Assembly (NCBI GenBank): GCA_001466705.2
Contig: LATX02000187.1
Location: 558,001 to 622,000 of the forward strand
Origin: Moniliophthora roreri
Lineage: Eukaryota; Basidiomycota; Agaricomycetes; Agaricales; Marasmiaceae
Reading direction: 5' to 3'
DNA length: 64,000 nt
The translations under genes and the position numbers were made by a program. The notes beneath the pieces were generated by a model. It made no database searches, had not been told where the DNA came from, and worked only from the letters and a program-made list of their open reading frames with translations. This document shows positions 35,700-48,039 of the stretch, piece after piece; position 1 is the first letter of the stretch, and every line of letters begins with the position of its first letter.

Positions 35700-36060
35700 A
35701 TACTAATCGTACAAGCCTCTGCACTACATCTGCTACTGAACTCACAGCACCAGAGATACTGGCCTTGAATATGTGGAGCCGTGCTCTCTGTAGCTCTTGC
35801 AACCTTATCCCTAGATTAAGCTGCGCGAAATCCACCCGGCAATTCTGCGTGTGATGCGCTTCCTGGGCATAACACTCCCTGTGATTATTAAAAGTACGAA
35901 ACGAAATGGATCGACCATGGTCAGTAAACCAGATCACGTTCGTTAAGCGATTTGAGTACTTGGGGAAATCGGCGGAGAATTGAGGGATGAGCACGAGATA
36001 AGCAAGGACATCCGCTGTAACTTGTGAATCATAAGTGATTTGTGAATGGCATACAGATAC
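35700..36060 (-). pseudogene. F-box relic with the middle deleted
   Basis: An open minus-strand stretch joins an F-box-like N-terminus (LVLIPQFSADFPKYSNRLT, then GRSISFRTFNNHRE) to a last-exon tail (FKASISGAVSSVADVVQRLV). Compared with its neighbours, about 1.1 kb of the leucine-rich middle is gone. Confidence 0.65.
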
Positions 36061-36132
36061 AGGGTTTGAAAGGCAGTACCGAGGAGTGAAACGCGTCATT
36101 TGGTGGGAAGGGGTCCTAAAAGAATGGCCCTC

Positions 36133-37649
36133 CTACCCCAATCGTACCCATCTTCTCAGTCTGTAAACAGCTCTCCTAGCAGTACTAGCCATCTTCCCTT
36201 TAAAACTGCAAGGATCTTATCAGTAACCTATCATGACTGAAATCGTTCAAGAGCTTACCTGATAGGCGGATCATAACTATACTCGACATCCACGACCAGG
36301 ACACCACGCTTCTCACACCAAGGAAATACAGCCTTGAACTCCCGAATCCGCTCTTGTAACGCCTTCCCAGCCATTGAATCCTCATCCGGCTTGGTGTACC
36401 ACTGCGATTTCCGTTTGTATTTCCGCTTGCGCTGCCTGCTCACGTCCTTGATGGTGAAGTCACAGCTGAATTGACATTTGAGTTCTCGGAGAGATGAAAA
36501 GTATGGCCGTCGAAGGATAACTGCGTCGAGTTTCAGAAAATTCGCAGCCTCGGATAGTTCAGGTAGGAACGGGATGTTAATGACTTGCAAGTGGGCGGAA
36601 TCACTGGACCGGGACACTCTGTCGAGGACATCGATGACAGAGGAAGGGTAGTAAGAGGGTTTGAATGAACGGAAGTCAAACTCCAAACGTTGAAGGTTAG
36701 TCATTCCGGATAAGTCCAGTATCGAAAGGTAACTGACTGTACAATGAATCAGTGACTTGCCTAAAAGATACAAAGTCGACTCACAGAGCGCGATGCCACC
36801 ATTGAAACAAAATGCTTTGCAAATGAATGTTTCAAGAGTAGAGCTGACGGAACGTAAGAGTTCTTCAGCGACCAGCCGAAGCTCATCTACGCCTGCCAGT
36901 TCTTCAAATAACACATGACCCTCGAGCTGCAGTGTCTTGAGTCGAGGTGTAGGGATCAATGTGCGAAAGACGTCAATTTCTGAGAGGGAATCGATGGCGA
37001 TACGTTCAATGTCGGGGTTGAGTACGACCATGGAGGTTTTGGGTGGGGAGAGGAAGCTGAAGTTGTAAATGCCGCAAAGGTCCAAGGACTTGAGAGAGGG
37101 GAAGGAGTTTATGAGGTTAATGAACTCGTCGCATTCGTCCTCGAGGCGAAGGTATGCCACCTTCAATTCAGTCACAGTCGTGAATCCATCATGAAGTGCG
37201 TTCTTGGCTAAATTGGAAAGTGAATACCAATATATGGTGCCTATGATCTCTAGGCGCTTCAAATTCGGGAACAGTGACGAAAGGTTCTTCTTCCTATCTG
37301 TAGACACCCATTCCAACAGCTTGTTCACATCCAATTTATGCTTCTCCGGAGACTCGGGGTCAGGATGGTACCTCGGCCACTCCAGGAACTCGAGGGTGTG
37401 AACCCTTGACTTGGAGAATGTCTCGTAAGGACTGCCGCAGAGCTGTAGGAATCTGGACACTTTTTGTGTGCGTTGTTTCCTGGACAAGGATTGTCCGGTA
37501 ATATATAGTTTGTTAAACGCAATACGCCGGGAGATGATTGTCCAGTCTCGACACACAAGGGCACATCGATTGAGGGATTTGTGTTTGGAATCCCAGGATA
37601 TATGTGCGAGAATGAGGGGAATGAGTTCAGGGGGGATTGAAGGAGACAT
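36133..37649 (-). CDS. F-box protein (copy 4)
   Basis: The second ATG, at 37649 (MSPSIPPELIPLILAHI), is the likely start because it aligns with the starts of the other copies; an in-frame ATG lies 8 codons upstream. F-box region: LNRCALVCRDWTIISRRIAF, then leucine-rich repeats (SLFPNLKRLEIIG, GFTTVTELKVAYL, INSFPSLKSLDL). Introns are 36737-36784 (48 bp, in frame, so the open frame runs through it) and 36206-36258 (GTAAGC..CAG). Without the second intron translation stops at 36255; with it a last exon, SFKGKMASTARRAVYRLRR, ends in VRLG at 36133. About 480 residues. The shared upstream motif lies at 37737-37806 in the matching orientation. Confidence 0.8.
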
Positions 37650-37673
37650 TCTGATGCCAGTACAGTTTCTCAA

Positions 37674-39445
37674 GCTGTTATAGAAGACCGCAGGGGCAGT
37701 GTTCTATGCCGGTTACTGTCACTTTTGACACTAGGACCTGGACGCCTGAGCGCTGAGTACTGAGTAGGCCTGAGAGGGAGATGTTGACATACCTTGTGCT
37801 AGGTTCCATTTCTAAATCCCAAGAACTATATACATATGTAATCCATCATGTCATCTGCGCTGCCCCCAAACTGGTATAGTTGGGTCTTGGTGCCGGAAGT
37901 GATCATCAAACTGTCCGCCGATCTCAGAGAAGCTGACGAATAGAGCAGTGATGAGCTCGGAGTGATCGCAGTATTAGAGGCGTCTGGAATGTAGGATGGG
38001 CATTGGATAGGTACTGGATGGCATCTTTCAAGATGAAAACCGTGGAATCAAAGGCAGTAAAGGATCTACGTGGCTATTCTCATATACGCTGCATATAAAT
38101 CACAGCTCGCATCACGGAGTCCCTTCTTCCGAATTCATGACAACTTTGCCCATATCATACTCAACACTGCCCTACACCTTTCCGTGTGTCTTCTGCGGCG
38201 TTGCCGCCACGAGCGAACGACCTTACAGATTGTATCTCTTCCCTATAAAAAACATCGGGAAGGGGTAGGTTGGAAAACCAGATGATGAGCCAGACGAGGT
38301 GAGTATCGTTGGTTGAACCACGTTTTCGTCAACCTGAAAAATTTTCAGAGTACGTCAAGAGGTCATACCATCCATCGCGTTGAATTCTCTTCCGAGCAGG
38401 TGCAAGGTGCGAGGATGCCACATTGTCCAGCCAGACCATTACGTCGGAAGAGCCCCCCCTCTCATACATTATTTCCAAGTCCTTTATCCTAAGCACACCA
38501 CTGGCCCGTCGTTGAGTGCACTCATAGTCCATCTTTGACCAAAACTGCATTCGCGTCGCCTCGGTTCACCAGATTCCAATTGATTAGGCAAGACCCATGA
38601 TGTTCCTTCGTATCCGATGAACTCGAAACGGTTTATCAGTTGTTTATTCTCCATGTCCTTGTCTTTCGTGCCGCATTCTAGCACATGGAGGGCGTTACTA
38701 GGTGATATGTGCTACCCTCTTTCCTCACTACTCGCCAACTCGCTGTTTCGTAGTAAGATCGTCACGGCTCTGGACGTTATGTATGCTTTGAAGCGATCTT
38801 GGGGAAACCATACGGTTTTTGGGCTCCTCAGCTGTATTCCCAGTATCATCTTACTGTACCTTTTCTACCTCTTACCCTTAGGTGCGATGACGAACCCAAG
38901 CAATCTACCTGACGAACCCCGACGTTGCGTTGTAGGGTCGAATGAGGGTCTGTAATTTGCAACCTGAGCACCGAACACCCTTTCCGTTTCATTTCCTCTA
39001 AAGTGAAGCGCTTCACTCCGTATATCTGATCTTTTTCAAGGTTACAGTAGCCACATACAGGAAATATTGATGAAATTGACTGGTCACGTATTCATTTAGG
39101 CTTCTTTTTAAGGACCTAGACGAAGACTTTTTCATGATGAAGAACGATGGGCTTGAGAATAACATGACTTGGAGGCGATATGTACAGTGTCCGCAAGTGG
39201 GTGATAAAGTATGAAAGAATGGGGCAAATAGATATTGTCGGATCATGCGGAAACGCCATGTTCTCTGCCTCAGCGCTTTATCTCCACTCCCGTTCAGGCA
39301 GAGAGTAAACTCGAAAGCAGCCGAAACCAAGAAGTGACCCATACTGTTGAGTCGCGTAATCGTGATGAGCGTAAGTGTCTGTAGGGGGCAAACGCGCAAC
39401 TCACTGGTGCACAAGAAAAAGCAAGGGTATCCAGCACTCAAGTAC
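37674..39445. other. Intergenic with promoter motif and histone scrap
   Basis: Holds the inverted promoter-like motif (37737-37806) and a histone H4 fragment (38749-38823). A minus-strand frame around 38330-38690 looks coding-like (INRFEFIGYEGTSWVLPN) but has no recognisable domain or clear exon structure. Confidence 0.35.
38749..38823 (+). pseudogene. Histone H4 C-terminal fragment
   Basis: The frame reads RSKIVTALDVMYALKRS, very close to the H4 segment around VTALDVVYALKR. The H4 end (GRTLYGFG) continues in the +1 frame as GETIRFLG, so there is a one-base shift just after KRS. The rest of H4 is not recognisable upstream. A scrap of a histone gene, not a working copy. Confidence 0.65.
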
Positions 39446-40374
39446 TCATTGTCCATCGTATCCTTGGTTGCGGCGAAACAGAAACCTCACGAGAAAAACA
39501 TGTTTGATGAAGAGGGTCAGAGTGGCGAGGAAGTCCTACACGACCAAAGGTCAACATCGAGCAAGTGGAGGGGTATAGAGATACGCACCAAAAGCAAAAC
39601 GCCACCCACAATCAACCTGTTATTCTTTCCCTCGACTCTTTCTTCGCCCTTGTCCCCATTTTCATTTTCAACTATTCGAACATGCCGAATCGGTCGGCGA
39701 TGAGCGTCCTAGAAATCCAACTTGAGAATATGTCGACGTGCATTGAGACTTGGAGCTTACCTGTATCAAGTAGAGCAGGCTGTCGTCGTCTATACGAGGT
39801 TCATACTATGTTCCAGGCTTGAGAATACATCCGCTCAATGAATAGTAAAGTTCCACCAACTGGGGTATCTTCTTCGTCAGGATCAGGATAAACGGGTCGA
39901 GGATATGGGTGGCGGCGGCGAATACTTCTGAGGGCCGAAGGCGTTCTGAGCTGGTTCGTCTTTTTGAGCTTCATATTGACGACAAAGTCGGCGGAGGTTG
40001 GTTTCAAAACTGAGTTGTGGGAATGTCTTCAGGGGTCTGCAAATGAAATCGAACATTCTTGAGTCACGATGTCTCTGAAAAACCAAAGACGGGTTCCGGG
40101 GATACAATGAGGGAAGATGAAGTGCCAGCAGAGAGGACATGAATATTATGAGAGCGAATAACACTGGGAATAGGAAGTGTGTCGTGAAGTGAGCAATCTC
40201 CAATGTCTGATTGCGCGGAAAGCTACAGCTGACGGAAATCATCTTCACACAAGCTAGCCTTGTGAATTTGTTCTCTGCCTCTCTTTGCACCCTGATACCC
40301 TGAATGGTCCTTCGTTCCCCACCTGCACACTTCGCACTGGTATCGAGATCAGGAGGTAGCGATACTCTAGACAA
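39446..40374 (-). CDS. Small membrane-protein family, copy 4
   Basis: The first readable exon includes HFTTHFLFPVLFALIIFMSS, one clear transmembrane helix. Then come LKKTNQLRTPSALRSIRRRH, PYPRPVYPDPDEEDTPV, YEPRIDDDSLLYLI, NENGDKGEERVEGKNNRLIV leading into GGVLLL, and the final exon DFLATLTLFIKHVFLVRFLF...DGQ with TGA at 39448-39446. Exon borders match copies 2 and 3. The junction after the first exon needs an intron or frame change near 40000-40030. Predicted multi-pass membrane protein of unknown function; appears mostly intact. Confidence 0.5.
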
Positions 40375-40689
40375 GTGCAGCCTCAGACTGACACTACCTC
40401 GATTTCCTGCTGGAGGCCTTCCCTTGACTAATCCTTGCGCGTGCTAGTCTCAGTCGGCGTCTGCGAATGCGACCCTAGTCGTCTGTACGTGCTGGCCATG
40501 CTCCGATGTTCGCGTCTTAGGTCTGAGCTATCGTAACTTCTGGCAATAAACTGCAGTTGTCCGGCTTAAAAAGAGGTATTCGTCAACCCACAAAATCTGT
40601 GACGGTTGGACTACGCACTCTCTGTTAAATCTCGACATTTCCCTTGGATCGGTGCTCTCCCCCAGACCCCTGGCATTCTAATGACCGCA

Positions 40690-41850
40690 CCCCTCTTCCA
40701 ATCTCTCATCAGGCTTCAAATTGAGCAAAGACTGCAATCGTCGCCTTCACGGGCGCTAAACGTAGTATCAGCACGTGTGACAAGACGCGGGGGCGAGTGC
40801 ATACTCGGAATGACTCACTCTAATCTGCAACACTGATCATTGATACTACCACAGTCCACCAGAGAATAACTGCTTTGCAGTGTGTGTGTGAAGGTAAATT
40901 GCATCCTGTCCCAACGCCGACCAGCAAGACCTCAAGACTAGAATCAACTGCCTTCCCAAGAGTCACTGCAACCTGGTGACGAGGTGTCCGAACCATACAC
41001 AACGGAGTGCAGCAAGAAGAATCCTGTTTCCTCAACATTTTGATCTAAATTGTCGAGTCAAAAACACTCTGAAGAACCATGTCAGTACAACGGCGACTGC
41101 GAGATGGCGACAACGTACGGAGGCGTTTCAAGGTTAACGGCACCACAGAGATATCTGACTCAGGAGTGCCCTCTCCATCCATGGGTGTCTGTGAAGCAGA
41201 CTAATCCTGGGTGTGTTCTGAAGGGAGATGACGATGGTTGCCCCGTCGTATTTTTCTGCACGCCAGATGCATGTTCGTTAACTTGCTCGAGGGGCCACAA
41301 CAAAGCCGCTTGTGGTGATAATTCTGGGAACTGCTTTGGGTCAAAGGCCTGATATGTGTGCTCCAGCTCAAGGCTGGATTGTGTTTGCAGTGCTGGACCG
41401 AGAGCATTGGCGACTCCTGTCAATTTTCTGGACTACGGTTCCTTGCAGAAATAATCATTGCTGGTCTTCTGAGGCTGGTCTTCTGAGGCTAGTTGAATAT
41501 TCAGGATGTCGAGGATTATGGTGTCAGTGGACATGGTGGTCGTCGTGGTGGAGGAAAGGATAGTAGGGCCGAGGCCGCGATCGACAATGGTGAAGTCAAA
41601 ACTTCGGCTCTATACGCGATGACGACGGCAAATGGTTCCGCATCTCTTACTCTATGGCCCTCTGCGATACATCCAGGTCTTTACCCGTCGACAGAATATT
41701 TGCAGGTAACAAGCAACGACGTCGTTAGGTCCTTGTCTCCGCAGTGAACGCTAGTGAGGTGATAATGATATTTTTGCGCTGAGTTTGCACTACTCACCTG
41801 CGCTACTCAAAAGAGAAGAGTTTCGGTCGGCATACAGATTCACTCTGCAT
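40690..41850. repeat. Repeated block B, copy 4
   Basis: Most similar to copy 3. It keeps GTATCAGCACGTG at 40766, TTGATACTACCACAG at 40840, the minus-strand intron-like pair near 41055-41120, and the GTGGTGG-rich tail near 41530-41560. Confidence 0.5.
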
Positions 41851-42446
41851 TCATGGCTTGATGTTTTTAGGACATCTCTGCTTACATCCAAAATTCGATA
41901 ACCCAAGCAATTCCAACAAGTTTTCCAGGCCGGGGCTAGGTTAAATTGCTGCCTTCCTGAATCCTCGCCGTTCGCTCTATCTGGGCACGAAATGCACCGA
42001 GTGGACCCAGAAACGTATACCAAAAAATTCGGCCTATAGATTCGTGTTTATATTGGGATCCAATCGCTCGCTGCTCGCATGTTCTACGCACTGAATTGGA
42101 ATCGCCACCATGCAGGCTTTCTCGAGGAGAAAAATCATTCCAATTCTCGTGAGGTACGTGATACACCTGGAGTCGAGTCGAGCTGCTCACTCTCTCGTTA
42201 CGCAACAAGAACCACTGAAATCAGAGCTGACAATGACAATTTTGCAATGAAAAATTTCATGCCCTTTCCATCGTGTGCAGCTTCATCAAGTGATAGCAGC
42301 GGTAATACATACCGATCAACACTGTATACTACCCTAGTCGTACAATATGCCTATAATAGAGTGCATGCACTCCCCTGGGGCGGTAGATTAATATTTGTGG
42401 CCCAATGCATCCAAATGACGCGGAATAGTATATAGACATTGATATC

Positions 42447-43987
42447 CTACCCCAATCGTACAAGCCTCCGTATCGTATCTGCCACCGAACCAACAGCACC
42501 AGAAGTCCTGAACCTGACATCACGAACAGTCCTGCGCGCAGCACCAGCTACCTTATCTCTTAACCTTCGCGCACAAGTCAGCGCTACAAAGCATCCATAC
42601 AAGTACTGCTTACTCACCTCAGCGGTGGTTTGTAGTAATAGTTGTGACCCGTCGTGAGAATACCTCGCGCTTCACACTTTGGGAGGTACGTCACCCTAAA
42701 GTCCCGGATTCGCTCTTGAAGATCCAACTCAGCAGCCGAATCTTCGTCCGGCCGGAGATACCACCGCTTTCTGCGTCTGTATTGCTTCATCACATCATTT
42801 CTAGTGAAGTTGCAAGTGAAGTTACACTTGAGTTCACGGACAGACGAAAAGTATGGTCGTTGTAGAATATCGTCCAATTTCTGGAAGTCCGTGTTGCAGG
42901 TGTGCTGGGGTAGGAATGGAATGGAAAGAACTTCCAGCTGACTTGGGAAGATATTGTTGGAAGTCGAGAGTTTGTCGAAGAAATCGGGAAAGGATGAGGG
43001 GAAATCGGTGCTTTCTACGTAAGGATCGAAGTCAAGCTCTATTCGACGTAGCTTGTTGAGCCCCGTAAGGTCAAGCCATGCGAGGAAATTATCTGTGATA
43101 CATGAGTGGTTGAAACTCGCAAGAAAACAGGACTTACCGATCTCCATAGGATCGTCAAAGTAGGATTGACATCTGAATTCTTCGAGAGTTGAACGAGCGG
43201 AATGTATTAGTTGCGCGATAGATGACTGAAGATCTTCGGACTCCAGCAACGCATCGAGGAGTACAGAACCTTCAAGATGGAGGACCTTGATACAAGGAGC
43301 TCCATGTAGTGACCTGATGAATTCTACATTTGTCTCGTTGTGAAGGATGATTGTCTCGAGTGCAGGATGTGGATGCTCAGTGACAGGTGTGTTTGATTCA
43401 GGTAAAGTGGCAGGGATATGATGGAGGAAATGTAGTTCCAAGGATTGCAAGGAAGGAAAAGAGTGAAATAGGAGTAAGAAGGCCTCGATATCAATGTAAT
43501 TGTAGTCCAAAATGAGGTCCGTGACCGTCGTGAATCCTTCATGAAGTACCTTCCTCGCTGCTCTGGATAATGACCTCCATGATATATCTCCAACGAACGA
43601 GAGACGCTTTAGGAATGGGAATAAAGATGAAAAGTTACTCGTCCCGTCAGCAGAATGCCACTCCAACAGTGCGTTGATTTCGAGATGTTGACCTGCTGGA
43701 TCGAAGTCGTAAGGGGAATGGGGCCACTCATGAAGCTCGAGATGATGAATGTTGGATTTTGAGAATGTTTCGAAAGGGCTCGCACAGAGATGAAGAAACC
43801 TGGCGATTCTACGTGCTCTGCGCTTCCTTGAAACCCCGCTACTTATAATCCTTAGAGTGCGGAAAGAAACGGACCGGGAGATGCGAGCCCACGATTGGCA
43901 AACCAGCGCGCATTTCCTGAGAGCCCTTGAATCTTCGGGAAATTCAGCAAGAATTAGAGGAATGAGCTCGGGAGGTAAGGAGGGCAT
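42447..43987 (-). CDS. F-box protein (copy 5)
   Basis: Paralog of copy 3. Starts MPSLPPELIPLILAEFPED, with RKCALVCQSWARISRSVSF as the F-box core and a leucine-rich body. Intron 43093-43137 is 45 bp and in frame, so the unspliced frame looks continuous; the same intron in copy 3 is 44 bp and breaks the frame, which shows it is a real intron. The last intron is 42575-42627; the final exon encodes a basic tail ending LVRLG at 42447. From 42444 to about 43085 it is nearly identical to copy 3, whereas the upstream part is clearly more diverged. Confidence 0.8.
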
Positions 43988-44089
43988 TGCGACGGGACAA
44001 GTACGCCAGCCATGGCATAGATATAAGTAGCTTGAGGGGCGGTGCCTGGCGCTCCAGCGCCCGTCTTTGTGAGCACTGATGGCTACATA

Positions 44090-45700
44090 TAGAGTATGCT
44101 ACACTGATCGTACAAGTCTGCACTGTATCTGCTACTGGATCAACGGTTCCAGAGATACTATTCCTGAATATGCCAACCGTTTTCTATGCAGCTCTCGCAA
44201 CCTCGTATCAAGCAAGAACGAATGTCGCTAGACAGTAGGAACCCACCTCGGCGACGACTCGGTGATGGCGTGATATATATAAATTTATTACCAGAGTACA
44301 GTACCGCGCGCTAGAAGCCCATGTCAGGTGTGCGATCGAGGAGAATGAAATGGGAATTTCCTGTAGGCGACTCAGGACGGCGTTGTTGGAACTTGGAAGT
44401 TAAAAGACCATCGAAGAAATTGGGAATGCACGATAAGAATCGGAGTCGAGCTTTATCCGACGCAAATTCTCGACCCAAAGACCGTGCGAGAAACTCATCT
44501 GAATGTAGGGTCAGCTGAGTAGGTCATGGAGTAGTGAGATAGCGGACCTGAGTGAGCGGGTAGCATCACGGTTGTCTAAAATTCTCGAGATCACCGCGTT
44601 CAACGTAGGGTGGGCTTGAAGTAAGGAGCGTTCGGGGAAGAGGTGAGCTTTCGCCTCTGTACACCGTACGACGAGATTGCCTGGAGCACAGGCTATGGAT
44701 AATCGAGGAAAGAGTCTGGCGATTCGCATAAGACGTAGTCCTGTTTCAGAGATTGCAAAGAAAACAGCGGACGAAGTTGTAAAAGTTTGCGGAGCCAAGG
44801 TAAATGAAGCGCAGGCGAGACACGGTCTTGAGCCCGACATTGTGACGCGTCCCCTTGAACCTTCGCTGCATCTGATAACGAGCTCTACGATGTGCTGAGT
44901 TGTCGATCAAAGAGGAGTGCCGGGGAGGTAGGGATAAGACTGAAAAGATTTTCACAGCAGAACTTTGACATCCCAATAGCGTGTTGATCCCACGGGCCTT
45001 GCTCATGATAATTCTTCCCATGAATCTCGAAAGGGCTCGCCCAGAGCCGCAGAAATCTGGCAATTCTGCGTGCGATGCATTTTCGGACATACCATTCCTC
45101 ATGGTTATCGACGTACGAAAGGAAATGAATTGAGATATGTGGACGCCTCAGCAAACCAGAACACATTCGTGGCGTGATCTTGAGTTGTTGGCGAAATTGG
45201 AGACGATTAGAGAAATGGAAAGAAAGGCATGCATCAAGAATCGTGAATGGTTTTGCGAATGGGGTATATATATTTGATACATCTACAGGCTTGAAATTTA
45301 GAAGAGTCATACACGTCAATATCCTCGTGAGAGATGGTACTCCAGGCGTACTGATGTTCTTAGCCTGTATATAAGCGGCTCTCCTACTCGTCATCTTCGC
45401 TTTGAACATGCAAGTCTCATATCAGTAACCTACCATGATTAAAATCGTTCGAGAGCTTACCTGTCCGGTGGATCATACTAATCATGCACGACGTCCACAG
45501 CCAGAACACCACGTTCCTCACACCAAGGGAGTACCGCCTTAAGCTTCCGAATGCCTTCTTAGCCGCCGAGTCCTTATCTGGCTTGGTGTACCAGCTCAAT
45601 GTCGATTCCGCTTTCCACTTACGCTGTCTGCTCACGTCCTCGATAGTGAAGTCGCAACTGAATTCACATCTAACTTTGTGGAGAGACGAATGGCCGTCGA
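44090..45700 (-). pseudogene. Two adjoining F-box relics
   Basis: From the right, a C-terminal relic of a copy-4-like gene (VSRQRKWKAE...WYTKPDKDSAAKKAF, then last-exon-like FKAKMTSRRAAY) is followed at about 45200-44990 by an N-terminal relic with KCIARRIARFLRLWASPFE. The middle is eroded, and last-exon-like sequence lies at 44100-44230. Multiple frame changes; no product possible. Confidence 0.6.
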
Positions 45701-47319
45701 CTCCATAGCATACAAAAGCTCACCAAGAGTCCAATGGTTTCACGAATTGATGCTTCCCTTCCCAATCCTCGATGGCCACCTCCAACGGATTTACAAGCTG
45801 TGGGCATCATCCAATACGTCACGAATGTCGCTTGCTTCAATTCAGGGTTGTCAATATCACTTGCTAGAATTGAAATTTCAAGACCGGACCTTGACTGGCG
45901 CTTGCTGGGATTCGGGGATAGACGAAGATGGTTTGACGGAAAATGCTGACATGGCAAATGTTTTCTCGTACAGATATCCGTGTCAGGTTATCGGTAGCAT
46001 TAGAGACCCTACTTGAGAAGACTGCGAGCCTGGAGGATTGGAGGTCTGTTCGATTTCACACTTTCGTCCTTTCTCTATACACATCGAACATTTGGTACTA
46101 TCTTCAACACGACAGTGAATTCTTGCAACACGAGGGTTTTCGGCGCTGAGGATGACCGAGTTCAGGAGTGCAGAGGACCGTCGGGAATGTGATACTCGAC
46201 ATTTTGACGTGTTTCTGCCTGGACATGAGCGCTGGCTAAGTTTAGCCCGATGTAGAGACGTTACTCGGTATTCTGCCTTGGTCCCAGGGCAGGACTACTC
46301 ATTCCGCGTCCTCGTCATGTTCCGTTGATCCCAACATGTGTCGATGAGTCTGTACGTGGTTGTGGCCGAGGTTTTGGTAATGCTTTGACGGGATATCGAA
46401 ATTGTCCAGACTCCAGGGTTGCTGATTGAGATTCCAACTCTGGTAATTCCCCTCTCTATACAATGGAACCTAGGTGAGCCCGTGGGTAGCGTTTTACGAA
46501 GCGGAAAGGAAGTCAAGTTTCGATATTTATGCTGCTTTGAAATGGCTGACCTCGAACTGTTCGTGAGCTGCCTTTTTTCGGTTAAGATTACACACCACAT
46601 ACCACCGTAGTAACTTATGATCTTTCTCTTTCCCTCCCAGAGTACTGGCACCATTGCAGTAACCCATGCAGATTTTCATTTGCTGAGGCGGGAGGTCATT
46701 AGATGCTGCCACTGGCTCGAGTACTTGGGATGATGTGCGCGGGAGTGCAGGTGTTTTTTTGGCCATGTATGTAAGCGCCCAAAGTTTGCGATAGTTACGA
46801 GGATTCGTCTTTATCTGCCAACTTTTTGCTTATGGCACTGGTACAACTGGGTGGGAGAGTTGTGGTCTCCGATAAATCGTTTTGTTTGGCTCGCTTCAGC
46901 TTCGTTCTCATTACTGTTAGCCCCAGAAATCCCAAGTTTCCGCAAAACCACAACGCCAGAAACGGACTCGTAACTGCCATCGGACCCTGATAGCCCATTG
47001 TGGCAAGTTTCTCCGAGTCATTCTGCGAAACTTGGTCGCTACACGTCTTCATGATTACTACGTCGACAATTTATTCTCCTGGAATACACGCGTCATTTTT
47101 GGTTCGCAGCCTTGCTCAGGCCGCCTCGGGTCTCAGTACGCGCCCTGATTAGGAGCAATCATACACCAACAAACTCAGACTGGGTTTCATGCTTACATTG
47201 CGAGGATCCAAGAGATATTGCAAACGGGAACTAAAAGTCATGGCGAAGCAGCTAAAGTTATATGGGGGTATCGAATTTGGTACGGTTTTTCTATATTTAT
47301 GTCATTTGTTCCACGCCCT
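45701..47319. other. No firmly supported gene
   Basis: A minus-strand frame at 46795-47052 begins MKTCSDQVSQNDSEK and has one hydrophobic stretch (SPFLALWFCGNLGFLGLTV). Another follows at 46527-46766. They could be exons of one small membrane protein, but I cannot join them with confidence and recognise no family. Confidence 0.3.
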
Positions 47320-48039
47320 ACACCCTATGTTCTCAAGGCAACTCGAACACGCGCAATCCGCCCTTTAAAGGCTGACATTGATAGGCGTGCAGCCAAGGGC
47401 GACGATACCATTCTATCAGCCATTATCGTTAGCATCTTCGATCAAAGGAAGAGAAGAGAAACGACATACGAAGTTGTTGTTCTCGCAGCACACGGTCTGA
47501 GAGGTGCAGCTGTTTCCACCAGCACCAATAACAGTGATGGGGTTGCAGGTGACACCGCTGTATAAGATAATAAACATTAGGAATGCAAAGGATCAGAGGA
47601 AAGATCGCGTACACTTGACCGGTGACATCCTGGACAGCGACACCAACACCGGTGAGAAGTCCGGCGACACTTGGGGATTTGGCGTCTTGGAGGGACTTGC
47701 AGCACTGTACGAACAAGGCGTCAGTGATGCTTGAGGAGGGTCAGAGACGCGTAATACGAACCTGAACGGGACCAGTGCTGCATTCATGGGCGGCCGCAAG
47801 GACAGAGAAGGTGGCGAGAGCAAAGGCAACGGATTTGGTGAACATGGCTGAGAATTGAGTTGAGGGAGGCTGAGGAGGTTCTAGGAGTTTGGTAGCTGTG
47901 AAACTGAGGAATGTTGGTAGAAAGATGCCAGCTTTTATCCAGTCGAAGAGGGTCCGTGCACAGACATTCACATTTTGACATGAACGGAGAGCTCGAGTCG
48001 AGTTGTGGGAAGCATTGAATTGATTAGCGAAGAGCCAAC
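47320..48039 (-). repeat. Hydrophobin inverted repeat, left arm
   Basis: Inverse copy of about 49278-50010, covering promoter, gene and some 3' flank of the hydrophobin. The coding exons are almost identical; the flanks have small indels, for example 13 bases near 48022 and a few near 47360. Confidence 0.85.
47365..47845 (-). CDS. Class I hydrophobin (copy A)
   Basis: A small secreted protein that self-assembles into amphipathic layers on hyphae and fruiting bodies. Four exons: 47845-47762, 47704-47613, 47557-47470 and 47412-47365, with introns of 57, 55 and 57 bp; 103 residues. It has a signal peptide of about 20 residues ([19 protein letters not shown]) and the eight-cysteine pattern: C, CC, C, C, CC, C ([35 protein letters not shown]). 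It ends INVSL, one residue different from copy B (INVNL). TATA-like TTTTAT at 47933-47938 lies about 90 bp upstream. It diverges head to head from copy B across 1.6 kb. Confidence 0.95.

Noticed and set aside
36737..36784. Continuous exon through this stretch of the F-box gene
   Set aside because: Good GTGAGT..CAG borders and a length of 48 bp make it an in-frame intron; paralogs have an out-of-frame intron at the corresponding place.
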